The notes: generated by a model from the letters alone, not told the origin. A stretch of DNA of 34,083 nt from an uncultured Caulobacter sp. (GCF_937900395.1 NZ_CALCDX010000125.1:1-34083), one strand, 5' to 3'; positions 23,662-31,864 are shown, counted from the stretch's first letter. Program-made: numbers and translations.

Positions 23662-24090
23662 CTACTCCGACTCGGGCGATGTTGACCGCGGCCAGACATC
23701 CTCCGGTATTTCGTCCATGAGAGTCTTGCCGCTGGCGAAGCGCCGACCAAGCGTCTCGATAAAACCCTCATAACGTTTACGACCTTTCACCTGCGCCGCT
23801 GCCTGATCTTCGTCGGGCAGCGGCGGGGTCACGGACAGCCAGAACCGGACGAACAAGCTCAGTGCCTCGGTGCTCAGTCCGGTGTTGCGCTCCAGCCGCT
23901 GCACCTGTCGCGACAGGCGGTCGAGCCTACGTGCGAACGCCGCCTCCATCCGGTCGGCGCCGTCGGGCGACAGGTAGGACGCCACGGCGGCCTCCACGAT
24001 CGCCGAGCGTGATATGCGCCGCCGGATCGCCAGCTCGTCAACTTGCTTGGCGAGCGCGGGCGGGAAGTAGACGTTGAGCCGGGTCCGCAT
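23662..24090 (-). CDS. CopG-type ribbon-helix-helix protein between traG and trbB
   Basis: A 142-aa protein. Residues 1-45 form a ribbon-helix-helix DNA-binding domain (RLNVYFPPALAKQVDELAIR, then SRSAIVEAAVASYL). A C-terminal helical part contains LSLFVRFWLSVTPPLPDED, a conserved segment in this ICE family. The position between traG and trbB is typical. It may regulate the transfer operon or help the relaxosome; neither is shown. It starts 9 nt after traG ends. The 173 bp after it hold nothing I can assign. Confidence 0.85.
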   Translation of the reverse strand: MRTRLNVYFPPALAKQVDELAIRRRISRSAIVEAAVASYLSPDGADRMEAAFARRLDRLSRQVQRLERNTGLSTEALSLFVRFWLSVTPPLPDEDQAAAQVKGRKRYEGFIETLGRRFASGKTLMDEIPEDVWPRSTSPESE

Positions 24091-24099
24091 GGCGGTCTC

Positions 24100-26073
24100 C
24101 TACAATTCGATGCCGTCGCCCGGGTCGAGCGACGCCTGACGCGCGATGCCCTGCATCCGGCGACGCACGGCCGCCTGCCGGGCCGCGTCGTCCTGCTCGT
24201 CGTCGACGATCGCAAACTCCTGGGCGGGAGGTGATGCCGTTTCGGGCGCGATGGCGACATGCTCGGGCAGTTCGGGCTCCCGGCGCAGACCGCCATTGGC
24301 CGCGTCTTCCGCATCGCGGACAATCCGCGCGACCTGCTTTGGATCGGCGGCCGCCTGCCGCCCGGTCCAATCGTCGGGACGGATCGTGGCGGCCGCGGAC
24401 GCCGGCGCCGCCATGATCCGCCCGGACAGGCGCCCATCCTGAAAGTAGCGCGCCTTCTTCGCGCGGATCGGATGGACCCCCGCCACCATCACGATCTCGT
24501 CGTCGGGCGGGAGCTGCATCACCTCGCCGGGGGTGAGAAGCTGGCGGGCGGTCTCGGAGCGCGATACCATCAAATGCCCCAGCCACGGCGACAGGCGATG
24601 CCCGGCGTAATTCTTCATCGCCCGCATCTCGGTCGCCGTGCCGAGCGCATCGGACACCCGCTTGGCGGTCCGCTCGTCGTTGGTGGCGAAACTCACGCGA
24701 ACATGGCAGTTGTCCAGGATCGCGTTGTTCGGTCCGTAAGCCTTCTCGATCTGGTTTAACGACTGCGCGATCAGGAACGCCTTAAGCCCGTAGCCCGCCA
24801 TGAACGCCAGGGCGGACTCGAAGAAGTCGAGCCGGCCGAGCGCGGGGAACTCATCGAGCATCAAAAGCACGCGATGGCGGTTGCCCTTCGGAGTCAGTTC
24901 CTCCGTCAGCCGGCGCCCGATCTGGTTGAGGATGAGGCGGATCAGCGGTTTGGTGCGCGAGATATCCGATGGAGGCACGACGAGGTAGAGCGTTGCCGGT
25001 CGCTCGCCCTCGACCAGATCCGATATGCGCCAATGACAAGCGCGCGTAACCTGCGCGACGACGGGATCGCGGTAGAGGCCGAGGAACGACATGGCGGTGC
25101 TGAGCACGCCTGAGCGCTCGTTGTCCGATTTGTTCAGCAGCTCGCGCGCCGCGCTGGCGACGACAGGATGCACGCCGGCTTCGCCGAGGTGCGGTGTCGC
25201 CATCATCGCCGCCAGCGTCTGCTCGATCGTGCGCGCCGGGTCCGAAAGAAATCCGGCGACGCCGGCCAAGGTCTTGTCCGCTTCGGCATAGAGGACGTGC
25301 AGGATCGCGCCGACCAGCAAGCTGTGGCTCGTCTTCTCCCAGTGGTTCCGGCGCTCCAGCGAGCCTTCGGGATCGACCAAAACGTCGGCGACGTTCTGCA
25401 CGTCGCGCACCTCCCACTGGCCGCGCCGCACCTCCAGCAGAGGATTGTAGGCGGCCGAGGCGGCGTTGGTTGGGTCGAACAGCAGCACGCGGCCATGCCG
25501 CGAGCGGAAGCCGGCCGTCAGCGTCCAGTTCTCGCCCTTGATGTCGTGGACGATCGCCGAGGCCGGCCAGGTCAGCAGCGATGGCACTACCAAGCCGACG
25601 CCCTTGCCGCTGCGGGTCGGGGCGAAGCACAGCACATGCTCAGGACCATCATGGCGGAGATAGTCGCGTGCGAACTTGCCGAGCACGACACCGTTCGGCC
25701 CTAGTAACCCGGCCGCATGAACCTCGCGCTCGGTCGCCCAGCGCGCCGAGCCGTAGGTCTCGGCGTTCTTCAGTTCACGCGCGCGCCACACCGACATGCC
25801 GATGGCGACGGCAATCGATGCGAACCCGCCCGACGCAGCGATATAGGCGCCCGTCAGGAATATGTGGGGCGCATAGGCGTCGAAGCTGAACCACCACCAG
25901 AAGAAGGCGGGCGGCGGATAGACGCGCCACTCACCGAGCATGAACCAGGGCGACCCCAGCTCAGGCTGATAGGCGAGCGCGGCGGCTGTCCACTGCGTCG
26001 CGCCCCACACCCCGGCGAGCACGATCAGGAACACGACGATGATCTGGCCCCAAAGTATCTTGGTCGCGGACAT
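24100..26073 (-). CDS. traG: Coupling protein TraG (VirD4 family)
   Basis: A 657-aa type IV coupling ATPase that brings the relaxase-DNA complex to the channel. Two N-terminal membrane segments lie at about 8-30 and 68-95. TYGSARWATE is conserved in the family. Walker A is PTRSGKG at 152-158, and Walker B is in LLMLDEFPALGRLDF. FLIAQSLNQIEKAYG follows. The start ATG 26073 has AGGAGA about 8 nt upstream; the open frame beyond it is a shadow of the relaxase gene. It lies 14 nt after the relaxase gene. Confidence 0.94.
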   Translation of the reverse strand: MSATKILWGQIIVVFLIVLAGVWGATQWTAAALAYQPELGSPWFMLGEWRVYPPPAFFWWWFSFDAYAPHIFLTGAYIAASGGFASIAVAIGMSVWRARELKNAETYGSARWATEREVHAAGLLGPNGVVLGKFARDYLRHDGPEHVLCFAPTRSGKGVGLVVPSLLTWPASAIVHDIKGENWTLTAGFRSRHGRVLLFDPTNAASAAYNPLLEVRRGQWEVRDVQNVADVLVDPEGSLERRNHWEKTSHSLLVGAILHVLYAEADKTLAGVAGFLSDPARTIEQTLAAMMATPHLGEAGVHPVVASAARELLNKSDNERSGVLSTAMSFLGLYRDPVVAQVTRACHWRISDLVEGERPATLYLVVPPSDISRTKPLIRLILNQIGRRLTEELTPKGNRHRVLLMLDEFPALGRLDFFESALAFMAGYGLKAFLIAQSLNQIEKAYGPNNAILDNCHVRVSFATNDERTAKRVSDALGTATEMRAMKNYAGHRLSPWLGHLMVSRSETARQLLTPGEVMQLPPDDEIVMVAGVHPIRAKKARYFQDGRLSGRIMAAPASAAATIRPDDWTGRQAAADPKQVARIVRDAEDAANGGLRREPELPEHVAIAPETASPPAQEFAIVDDEQDDAARQAAVRRRMQGIARQASLDPGDGIEL

Positions 26074-26087
26074 GGAGGTCTCCTGTT

Positions 26088-27848
26088 TCAGATGCCGAGG
26101 CCGCGCTTGCGGCCAAGCGTCCAGTCGATCCCGCCGCCAGCGCGGACGACGCCGGACACCTGACGGCCAAGTTGCTGTTCGAGGGTGCTGGCCCAGGGCA
26201 CGAGGCGGAAGCCGAGCCCGTCGTCGATCATGGCGAAGCGGCCTGACGCGAGCGTGAGGCGCTGGCGCACGACGCCGGCGATCTTTTCGCCAGAACCGGC
26301 GGGCCGATAGGCAAGCCCGGTTTCGCCCGCGATCTTCGCGCCAGCCGCGTCCAGCTCGCGCTTGCGGAGCGTGTCGAGCATCCCGCGCTCGAACACTGTC
26401 CGCTCGCCGAAGCGGCGGGCTAGCCCTGCCTTGACCAGATGGTCGGTGCGCGCGTCCATCGCGCGCCGCACCTCGGCGCCAAACCCGCCGTCCGCAACGC
26501 CGGCGCCGCGCTCGATCAGCCGATGGTCGAGCCAGGTCGCGCCGGGCGCTTTCACCTGCGCGGCAAGGTCGAGGTCGGACCGCGTTGCGAGGACCAAGGT
26601 TGGCTTCTCCTCGCCAGGCCGCGCAATCGCGCGCAGCTCGACGATGCCGCCGACCTTCGGGCTGTGCTCCAATGCCTCGATGCCCGGCAGGCGAACATGG
26701 TGGGTGCGCCCGTCCGTGCCGTCGATCACGGCATAGGCGGTGCCGGTCAGCTCGTCGTACAACCCCTTGTCGATCAGCCTGCCGGCGATCGGCTTCTCGG
26801 GCGCGCTGGTGACGACGGCGTAGCTGTCGAGGGGCCGGTCCTGCCCCCGCTCCTTGAGCGCCGCGCCGATCGTGCGGATGATGTCGCCGCGCGCGCCCAA
26901 CTCGCGCAGCTTCGCTGCCGCGCCCTCCGCCACCGCCCATTGGCCCGGATCGCCCTCGGCCGCGAGCCCCATCGTCTCCAGGTGCTGCAACCGACCAACC
27001 ATCAAGCGGCGGAGGCGCGGATCGTCCGGGCCGGGCCGCTCGGGGCGCAGGTCGATGACACCCAACTCGTCGGCGGAACGCTGGATCTCGGTATCGAGCC
27101 GGGTCCAGCGTTCCGCCGTCACCTCACGATCGAGAGCGCGCTGCACCTCGTGCTCGGGTTTCGGCCCCAGTTCGACGTGGGCCAGCTCCTCGGCGCGCGA
27201 ACGAAGATTGTGGCTGATGTAATCGCGGGAAATGACGAGATCGCCACCCTGATCGTTGACCCCGCGCACGAGCAGATGGACGTGCGGGTTGTCGGTATTC
27301 CAGTGATCGACCGCGACCCAATCGAGCCGCGTGCCTAGGTCGGCCTCCATCTGCCGCATGAGGTCGCGGGTATATTCGCGCAGGTCGGTCAGGTCGGCGG
27401 CATCCTCCGGCGACACGATGACCCGGAAATGGTGCCGGTCATCCTTGCACCGCTCGGTGAAACCGCGATCGTCGGCGTTGTCGCCAGCCGCGTCGAACAT
27501 CCGCGTCGGCGAGCCGTCGCGGGTGACGCCTTCGCGCTTCAAATAAGCGATGTGCGCGGACAGCGGCGCCGAGCGCCGGCCGGCCCGGCTGCGGGTGGTC
27601 ACGGGCAGCATTTTGACCATGACGCGCCGGCCCGAGCCGAACAGGCGACTGCGGGCGAAGGTGGTGCGTCCCCGCCCGAAGGTCGATTGCGCACCACGAC
27701 GCGCGCCACTGGCGCCGCCGCGCCGGCCGCCGCTGTGGATCGCGGCGACGCGGAGCACCTCGGCGACCAGGCCGCGCGCATTGCGCCCCTGCGCCTTGCT
27801 GCGCTTGGCCTTGCCGGGCCGGACGCGGAACTCGCTGTCCTCGCTCAC
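26088..27848 (-). CDS. rlxS: Relaxase RlxS / TraI-like (DUF3363)
   Basis: A 586-aa relaxase. The start GTG at 27848 gives SEDSEFRVRPGKAK, the family start. A basic, Arg-rich N-terminus (1-95) is followed by the catalytic region: PLSAHIAYLKREGVTRDG with a candidate nucleophile Tyr102, the segment DDRHHFRVIVSPEDA, and the metal-binding HWNTDNPHVHLLVRG with His182, His189 and His191 (HUH type). The C-terminal part matches DUF3363 and ends QVSGVVRAGGGIDWTLGRKR. RlxS in the Mesorhizobium symbiosis island is required for transfer. The candidate oriT lies directly upstream. Confidence 0.93.
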   Translation of the reverse strand: MSEDSEFRVRPGKAKRSKAQGRNARGLVAEVLRVAAIHSGGRRGGASGARRGAQSTFGRGRTTFARSRLFGSGRRVMVKMLPVTTRSRAGRRSAPLSAHIAYLKREGVTRDGSPTRMFDAAGDNADDRGFTERCKDDRHHFRVIVSPEDAADLTDLREYTRDLMRQMEADLGTRLDWVAVDHWNTDNPHVHLLVRGVNDQGGDLVISRDYISHNLRSRAEELAHVELGPKPEHEVQRALDREVTAERWTRLDTEIQRSADELGVIDLRPERPGPDDPRLRRLMVGRLQHLETMGLAAEGDPGQWAVAEGAAAKLRELGARGDIIRTIGAALKERGQDRPLDSYAVVTSAPEKPIAGRLIDKGLYDELTGTAYAVIDGTDGRTHHVRLPGIEALEHSPKVGGIVELRAIARPGEEKPTLVLATRSDLDLAAQVKAPGATWLDHRLIERGAGVADGGFGAEVRRAMDARTDHLVKAGLARRFGERTVFERGMLDTLRKRELDAAGAKIAGETGLAYRPAGSGEKIAGVVRQRLTLASGRFAMIDDGLGFRLVPWASTLEQQLGRQVSGVVRAGGGIDWTLGRKRGLGI

Positions 27849-27956
27849 GGCCGGGACGCTTTCGGCCAAAAATGACTTGTAGTGCCATTCGAGGCGTTGA
27901 ATCTGTTGGCTTTTCCCTTCCGCGCGGCACGCGCGCCGACCGACGCCCCCACGTGA

Positions 27957-28010
27957 AGCCACGGAAAAGCCTCGGCTTTTCGGCTGAACGGGGCGCTGCT
28001 TATATCTTGC
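27957..28010 (+). other. Candidate oriT with nic-like site
   Basis: The 238 bp between the transglycosylase and relaxase genes contain a perfect inverted repeat, GAAAAGCC-TC-GGCTTTTC (27964-27981), extended by AGCC (27957-27960) and GGCT (27982-27985). About 21 nt further is TATCTTGC (28003-28010), close to the RP4-type nic consensus YATCCTG with one difference. An inverted repeat shortly before a nic-like site next to the relaxase gene is the normal layout of an oriT. If it works like RP4, the cut would fall after G28009. Confidence 0.5.
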
Positions 28011-28086
28011 CCTCGTTTGTCCCTGCCGTTCTCTCCCTTCCCAGCCACTTTCCTGCTCGGGACAGATGATCGGGATGACGCGCGGA

Positions 28087-28998
28087 TCATTGCGGTCGGC
28101 CCGCGCGGGCGCGGGGGACGAACAGCGTGTCCGCCGGCTCGCTGGCAGGCAGAGCGACGGCGCGAACTTCGCCGGATGTCGCCCCATCGGTCGGCGGATC
28201 GGGCGCGGGTTCTTCACCGTCCGACTGCCCGGATACGCCCTCGGACGCGGCGCTCGCGGTGCGGACGAACAGCGCGGCACGTCGCCAGGCGAACGGATCG
28301 CGCGGCGCGCTCACCGCCACCTCCGCAGCGCCCGTCGTGCCGACAACGGTCGTGAGCTGGGCGAGGTAGCCAATCGTCTCGGGCGGGAGCGGACGGCCGC
28401 GCGACAGGTAATCGTCGTAGCGGCCCGGTCCGGCATTGTAGGCCGCCAGCATCGCACTCGCGTTGCCGTAACGGTCGTGCATCTCGCGCAGATAGGCCGC
28501 GCCCGCCATGATGTTGTCGCGCACGTCGAAGGGGTCAGCGCCAAGGCCATGCCGCGCGCGAAGACCGGCCCAGGTCGCGGGCATGATCTGCATCAATCCC
28601 ATCGCACCAGCGTGCGATACGGCGCGCGAGTTGCCGCCGCTCTCGACGCGCATCACCGCCCATATCCACGCTTCGGGGATGCCGAACCGCCGCGCGGCGT
28701 CGGCGACATGACCGGCGTAGGGATGAGCCGCCGCCGATAGCGGGGCCGGCAAATCCTGTGCTGTCGCCGCGACCGACACAGCGCCGCCGAACAGCATCAC
28801 GACGGCAAACGCCACTGCCGATCCGACTCCACTCCGCCGCCAGCCTGCCAGCGTGCTCGTTGCGCTCAAGGGTGCGCGCGGAGCGCCGGCCTTCGGCCGC
28901 CCTTGACCTTCGCTGCGCGCCCCGGCCAGCCTGCGATCGAGCGGGACGGAGGGATGAGACGGCTTTCCCGCGAACAAAGGGATGATGGGAACGCGCAT
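28087..28998 (-). CDS. Lytic transglycosylase (SLT/VirB1-like)
   Basis: A 303-aa peptidoglycan-cleaving protein that opens the cell wall for the transfer channel. Residues about 57-80 are an export or anchor segment preceded by a long basic N-terminus. The catalytic domain contains Glu119 in AVMRVESGGN, then SHAGAMGLMQIMPATW, then NIMAGAAYLREMHDRYG and MLAAYNAGPGRYDDY, all standard SLT motifs. The C-terminal 80 residues are Ala- and Pro-rich. The start ATG 28998 was chosen over upstream codons within the DUF736 gene; the two genes are only 4 nt apart. Confidence 0.9.
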   Translation of the reverse strand: MRVPIIPLFAGKPSHPSVPLDRRLAGARSEGQGRPKAGAPRAPLSATSTLAGWRRSGVGSAVAFAVVMLFGGAVSVAATAQDLPAPLSAAAHPYAGHVADAARRFGIPEAWIWAVMRVESGGNSRAVSHAGAMGLMQIMPATWAGLRARHGLGADPFDVRDNIMAGAAYLREMHDRYGNASAMLAAYNAGPGRYDDYLSRGRPLPPETIGYLAQLTTVVGTTGAAEVAVSAPRDPFAWRRAALFVRTASAASEGVSGQSDGEEPAPDPPTDGATSGEVRAVALPASEPADTLFVPRARAGRPQ

Positions 28999-29002
28999 GG
29001 GA

Positions 29003-29338
29003 TCAGTCCTGCTCGCGCGACTTCGGCTGACGGTTCCAGCGCAGTGACCAGGGGGACTTGTCGCCGGTGTTTTGGAACAGCGCGGCGCGGAGCGGCTGCG
29101 CGAAGGCAGGATCGTCGATGCGCAGCGAGACGTAATCCCCAGCACGCTCGCCGGTCTCGTTCCAACCCGCGCCGATTTCCGGGCCTTCGCCGCCGTCGCC
29201 GCGATGGACGCGCCAGTCCGGCGCCTTGTCGGCGTCGCTCGCCTCGGCGGGAACGATGGAAATACGGATGTCGAGCGTCGCCGTCTCGATGATGCCCTCG
29301 TAGCCGTTGGCGGTGCGGAAAAAGCTGCCGATTTGCAT
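29003..29338 (-). CDS. DUF736 protein
   Basis: A 111-aa protein of family DUF736 (MQIGSFFRTANGYEGIIETA, then WRVHRGDGGEGPEIGAGWNE, then YVSLRIDDPAFAQPLRAALF). It is found in nearly all trb/rlxS-type ICEs and on rhizobial plasmids; its molecular role is unknown. The start at 29338 has AAAGGAGA upstream. No signal peptide or membrane segment. Confidence 0.9.
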   Translation of the reverse strand: MQIGSFFRTANGYEGIIETATLDIRISIVPAEASDADKAPDWRVHRGDGGEGPEIGAGWNETGERAGDYVSLRIDDPAFAQPLRAALFQNTGDKSPWSLRWNRQPKSREQD

Positions 29339-29373
29339 GGGACTCTCCTTTGGGTTGGCAGGGACAAGCGGGT

Positions 29374-29919
29374 TCAGCGCCACGCGAGCGGCGCGTTCGG
29401 GGTGTCACGGGTGAGGATCGGGATGGCGCGCCCGAGCACGGTCGAGGCCGGGAGCGGGCCGAAATAGCGGCCGTCCATGCTGTCGGCGTGATCGGGATTG
29501 AGCATCAGTAGCTCGCCGGCGCGCAGCGTCCGGCACCCCCACCAGACGGGCAGCGGGCGGCCTTGTCCGTCGCGCTCGCGGGCGACTACAAGGGGCCGGC
29601 CATCGACGCTCACCACGGCGCCGATCCGGCAAACAAGCTGGCCCGGCCGGGCGGCGACATGCTTCAACAGCGGCACGCGCTCGCCGAGATAACCGCGCTC
29701 TGCCAGCCACTGCGCCAACGGTGCGGGAGGCGTCACGGCGACCAGCGCGCCGACGACGGGATCACGATCGGGCTCGATCCGGTAGAGGCCGAGCGGCGCG
29801 CTGGCGCTGGCGTTCCAGATGACGCGCGGCAACGGATCGAATACCGCTACGGCGGTGAACGACATGGCGAACAGCGACGCGGCGGAAGTGGTCGCGATGG
29901 TCCAGCCTCGGCGGGTCAT
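29374..29919 (-). CDS. traF: TraF-type S26 signal peptidase
   Basis: A 181-aa serine peptidase of family S26 (TraF branch). There is one N-terminal membrane segment (about 7-27), then the catalytic Ser40 in SASAPLGLYRI and Lys86 in RVPLLKHVAARPGQLVC. The later NPDHADSMDGRYFGPLP matches the GRYFGPL motif of the family. In RP4 TraF matures and cyclises the TrbC pilin, also encoded here. The start overlaps the DUF2840 stop (ATGA). Confidence 0.92.
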   Translation of the reverse strand: MTRRGWTIATTSAASLFAMSFTAVAVFDPLPRVIWNASASAPLGLYRIEPDRDPVVGALVAVTPPAPLAQWLAERGYLGERVPLLKHVAARPGQLVCRIGAVVSVDGRPLVVARERDGQGRPLPVWWGCRTLRAGELLMLNPDHADSMDGRYFGPLPASTVLGRAIPILTRDTPNAPLAWR

Positions 29920-30422
29920 CGCTCGATCTCCCGGCGCTTGAGCCAGGCGCGATGACGCTCCAGCGTGTAGGGGCGCGGCTGATGTCCGGCGGCGATGCGG
30001 TTGGCGACGTGCCGCCAGTGATCGGGCGCGGCGTCGCACGGATCGACGCCGACCGTCTCGGTCGCGTCGATCGCGGTGAGCACTTGGCTGACCTTGGGCC
30101 AGCCCTCGATCTTGAGCAGGATGTCGCCGCCCGGCCGCACGAACGGCAGCGTCGTGAACGGCTCGCCCGCACCGACCACGCGCACGATGTCGATGCGCGA
30201 GCTGACCGTGCCATAGTCGTTCGCCGCCCAGCGGACGAACGCGAAGATGGCGCCGGGGCGGAAGCGGACGATGCGGCGGCGGCGGTCCACGATCTCGTCG
30301 ACGGCCACGCGGCCGAACCTGATCCAGTGCTCGATCCGCTTCTCGATCCAAGTCAGCTCGACGCGCGTCATGCCGTCGTCGGACGGCTGGCGATGGCGCA
30401 TGGGTGACGGCGGGACGCTCAT
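29916..30422 (-). CDS. DUF2840 protein
   Basis: A 168-aa protein of family DUF2840, with VELTWIEKRIEHWIRFGR, FAFVRWAANDYGTVSSRIDI and VRPGGDILLKIEGWPKVSQV. It almost always precedes traF in this ICE family; its function is unknown. A later ATG (codon 18, before TRVELTW) may be the true start, but the first ATG at 30422 overlaps the stop of the HTH gene as ATGA, which supports it. In many related elements ParA and a replication initiator precede it; here they are absent. Confidence 0.88.
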   Translation of the reverse strand: MSVPPSPMRHRQPSDDGMTRVELTWIEKRIEHWIRFGRVAVDEIVDRRRRIVRFRPGAIFAFVRWAANDYGTVSSRIDIVRVVGAGEPFTTLPFVRPGGDILLKIEGWPKVSQVLTAIDATETVGVDPCDAAPDHWRHVANRIAAGHQPRPYTLERHRAWLKRREIER

Positions 30423-30685
30423 CGCCGGCTCCGGGCGATGGCCGAGTCCGCACGCGGCATGAGGTCGTCTTGGCCGGGATCGGAGGTCGAATGCTTGATG
30501 CCGATGTCAGCCCAGGCGCGCAGGTCATCGACCGAATAGACCACCCGCCCGCCGATCCGGCGGTAGGCAGGGCCGGTTCCGAAATAGCGGTGCTTCTCTA
30601 GGGTGCGGCCGGAGAGGCCGAGGAAACGCGCGGCTTCCGGCGTGCGCAGGAAGCGGGGCGGTAGGTTGGTAGGCGTATCGGACAA
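30419..30685 (-). CDS. AlpA/RdfS-like HTH protein, probable excisionase
   Basis: An 88-aa MerR/AlpA-like winged helix protein. The core is FLRTPEAARFLGLSGRTLEK, then a TGPAYRRIGGRVVYSVDDLRAW wing and third helix. The start TTG (30685) was chosen because AGGAG lies 7 nt upstream and SDTPTNLPPRF matches the usual family start; an ATG at 30784 would add 33 residues of non-coding character. In the Mesorhizobium symbiosis island, RdfS is a small protein of this type that directs excision and is transcribed with transfer genes. Here the gene heads the operon containing traF and rlxS. It overlaps DUF2840 by 4 nt. It could instead be a plain operon regulator. Confidence 0.75.
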   Translation of the reverse strand: MSDTPTNLPPRFLRTPEAARFLGLSGRTLEKHRYFGTGPAYRRIGGRVVYSVDDLRAWADIGIKHSTSDPGQDDLMPRADSAIARSRR

Positions 30686-30752
30686 GTGACGGCTCCTGCG
30701 GGCGGTGGCGGCAGGAGGCGTAATTGTCAGAATGGAGGCGGCAGGGTGGGGT

Positions 30753-30929
30753 ATGAAGAAGTGCGGCTGCACAGATGTGACCACCCAGCAGCCGCACTGG
30801 TGGCGCCGGTACTATGCGCAACAGGAGCGGAGGTCAGCCGGGCGAGCCGTGCGTGGATACTACGTCCAGCAAGTGTGTGCGGATTGCATCCCGAACGAAG
30901 TCAGAAGCTGGCGCCGTCCACCTTCTTGA
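30753..30929 (+). CDS. Possible small zinc-ribbon-like protein
   Basis: A 58-aa frame starting at ATG 30753, with MKKCGCTD near the start and VCADCIPNEV near the end, i.e. CxC and CxxC pairs that could bind zinc. Several aromatic residues (HWWRRYY, RGYYVQQ) lie between. No family is recognised and there is only a loose purine-rich stretch upstream. It overlaps the end of the convergent GFA gene by 29 bp and contains the 11-bp inverted repeat listed separately, so the stretch may be mainly regulatory. Confidence 0.3.
   Translation: MKKCGCTDVTTQQPHWWRRYYAQQERRSAGRAVRGYYVQQVCADCIPNEVRSWRRPPS
30760..30798. promoter_or_regulatory. 11-bp perfect inverted repeat upstream of the RdfS-like operon
   Basis: AGTGCGGCTGC (30760-30770) and GCAGCCGCACT (30788-30798) are perfect complements separated by 17 nt. 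The repeat lies 75-113 nt before the TTG start of the RdfS-like gene, the right place for an activator or operator site of the transfer operon. No T-run follows on either side. Confidence 0.5.
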
Positions 30930-31251
30930 TCGTCAGGCCATCGAGATCGATGGAGGGGACACAGCGCAAATTTATGGCCGCCATCGCCGCGCCCCCAGGG
31001 CCTGTGCCCGAGCCGAACGGCTGGCAACCACATTTGCTGCAAAAGCGGTGAGCGATGGAATGCTTGTTGAAATAGTAATCCGTAAGGGCATCGCTCCCTG
31101 TCGTGATGGTGAGGGCATCTGCGCCAACGAACGAGAAGAGGAAACCTTTGCGCCGGCAGTGCGAGCAATTGCAGCTTATCGCTTCCGTAGGCGGGTCTTG
31201 CGAAACTTCAAAAGCGACAACGCCACAATGACAGCTACCTTGGTACGCCAT
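30901..31251 (-). CDS. GFA-family (glutathione-dependent formaldehyde-activating enzyme-like) protein
   Basis: A 116-aa zinc protein of the GFA/CENP-V superfamily. Zinc ligands are visible, counted from the chosen start: CHC at 7-9, CNCSHC at 27-32 and CSKCGC at 71-76, in the standard family pattern. The start at 31251 was chosen because GGAGG stands 6 nt upstream; the ATG two codons earlier abuts the GGAGG. Members include S-(hydroxymethyl)glutathione synthase, but most are uncharacterised. It lies between the excision activator genes and the RdfS-like operon, a place where a metabolic gene is not usual, so it is probably inserted cargo. Confidence 0.85.
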   Translation of the reverse strand: MAYQGSCHCGVVAFEVSQDPPTEAISCNCSHCRRKGFLFSFVGADALTITTGSDALTDYYFNKHSIAHRFCSKCGCQPFGSGTGPGGAAMAAINLRCVPSIDLDGLTIKKVDGASF

Positions 31252-31282
31252 CTTCATCCTCCATCTTCCGCCGGCACCGATA

Positions 31283-31864
31283 TTACCGGATGCTAAGTAG
31301 TTTTCGATAATCGCCGTTCGCTAGCGCGATACCGTCGCGGACTAGCCGCACGGCAAATGAGCGTGAAGCCGACATTTTCCAGTCGCTCGCAGACAGTTTG
31401 GTCGCGTCGTCGCGCCCAAGCCTGGCGGCGATCTCGCGATAGGTGGCGCCCCGCTCGCGTAGATCGAGCGCGCGGAGAATAAGGTCGAGGCGCGCCAGCC
31501 GGTACGCGGTAAGCGGCCATCCACGCGGCAACGGCCCCGGCGCTCGGCCCAGCAGGCGACGGTGGAACCGTAGCAGGCTCGCGATGCGTGTGAGGAAATC
31601 CTTGTCGAGCGGAACGATGGCCGCAAGCGGCTGGCCAGGTCTGGAATCGCGCAGCCACAGACGATGCTCGCCGGCCCCATCGGCGACGATGACATGGCGA
31701 CCGTCGATCCCAGCCAGATCGGCGAGCAGTTCGCCGAGCGCACGAGGATCGACCGGGGACGCGCTGTTGAATCCTGCTGGCGCGGCGTCGAGGATGACCG
31801 TGACTGCGGTAAGTTCCGGTCGCCAAGGGACCGGCTCGGAGAGATCATCCGGCGCGGTCGCGAA
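31283..31864 (-). CDS. DUF2285 half of an FseA-like activator (+1 frame)
   Basis: Codons from 31864 give FATAPDDLSEPVPWRPELTA and then a C-terminal DUF2285 domain (about 100 aa: YRLARLDLILRALDLRERGA, YREIAARLG, ending DYRKLLSIR). DUF2285 is a variant HTH domain. This frame lies +1 relative to the DUF6499 frame (31845-32066). Joined at TTT/TTC they form a continuous protein of about 260 aa with the family's natural order. The frame is open upstream to an ATG at 31951, but those residues (MRRCSNASRAAPSQR) lack a ribosome binding site and any family likeness, so separate translation is unlikely. This matches the FseA architecture of the Mesorhizobium symbiosis island. Confidence 0.75.
   Translation of the reverse strand, partial: FATAPDDLSEPVPWRPELTAVTVILDAAPAGFNSASPVDPRALGELLADLAGIDGRHVIVADGAGEHRLWLRDSRPGQPLAAIVPLDKDFLTRIASLLRFHRRLLGRAPGPLPRGWPLTAYRLARLDLILRALDLRERGATYREIAARLGRDDATKLSASDWKMSASRSFAVRLVRDGIALANGDYRKLLSIR

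Noticed and set aside
26074..26940. N-terminal extension of traG
   Set aside because: It lies entirely within the relaxase gene in another frame; the family start MSATKILWGQ with a ribosome binding site is at 26073.
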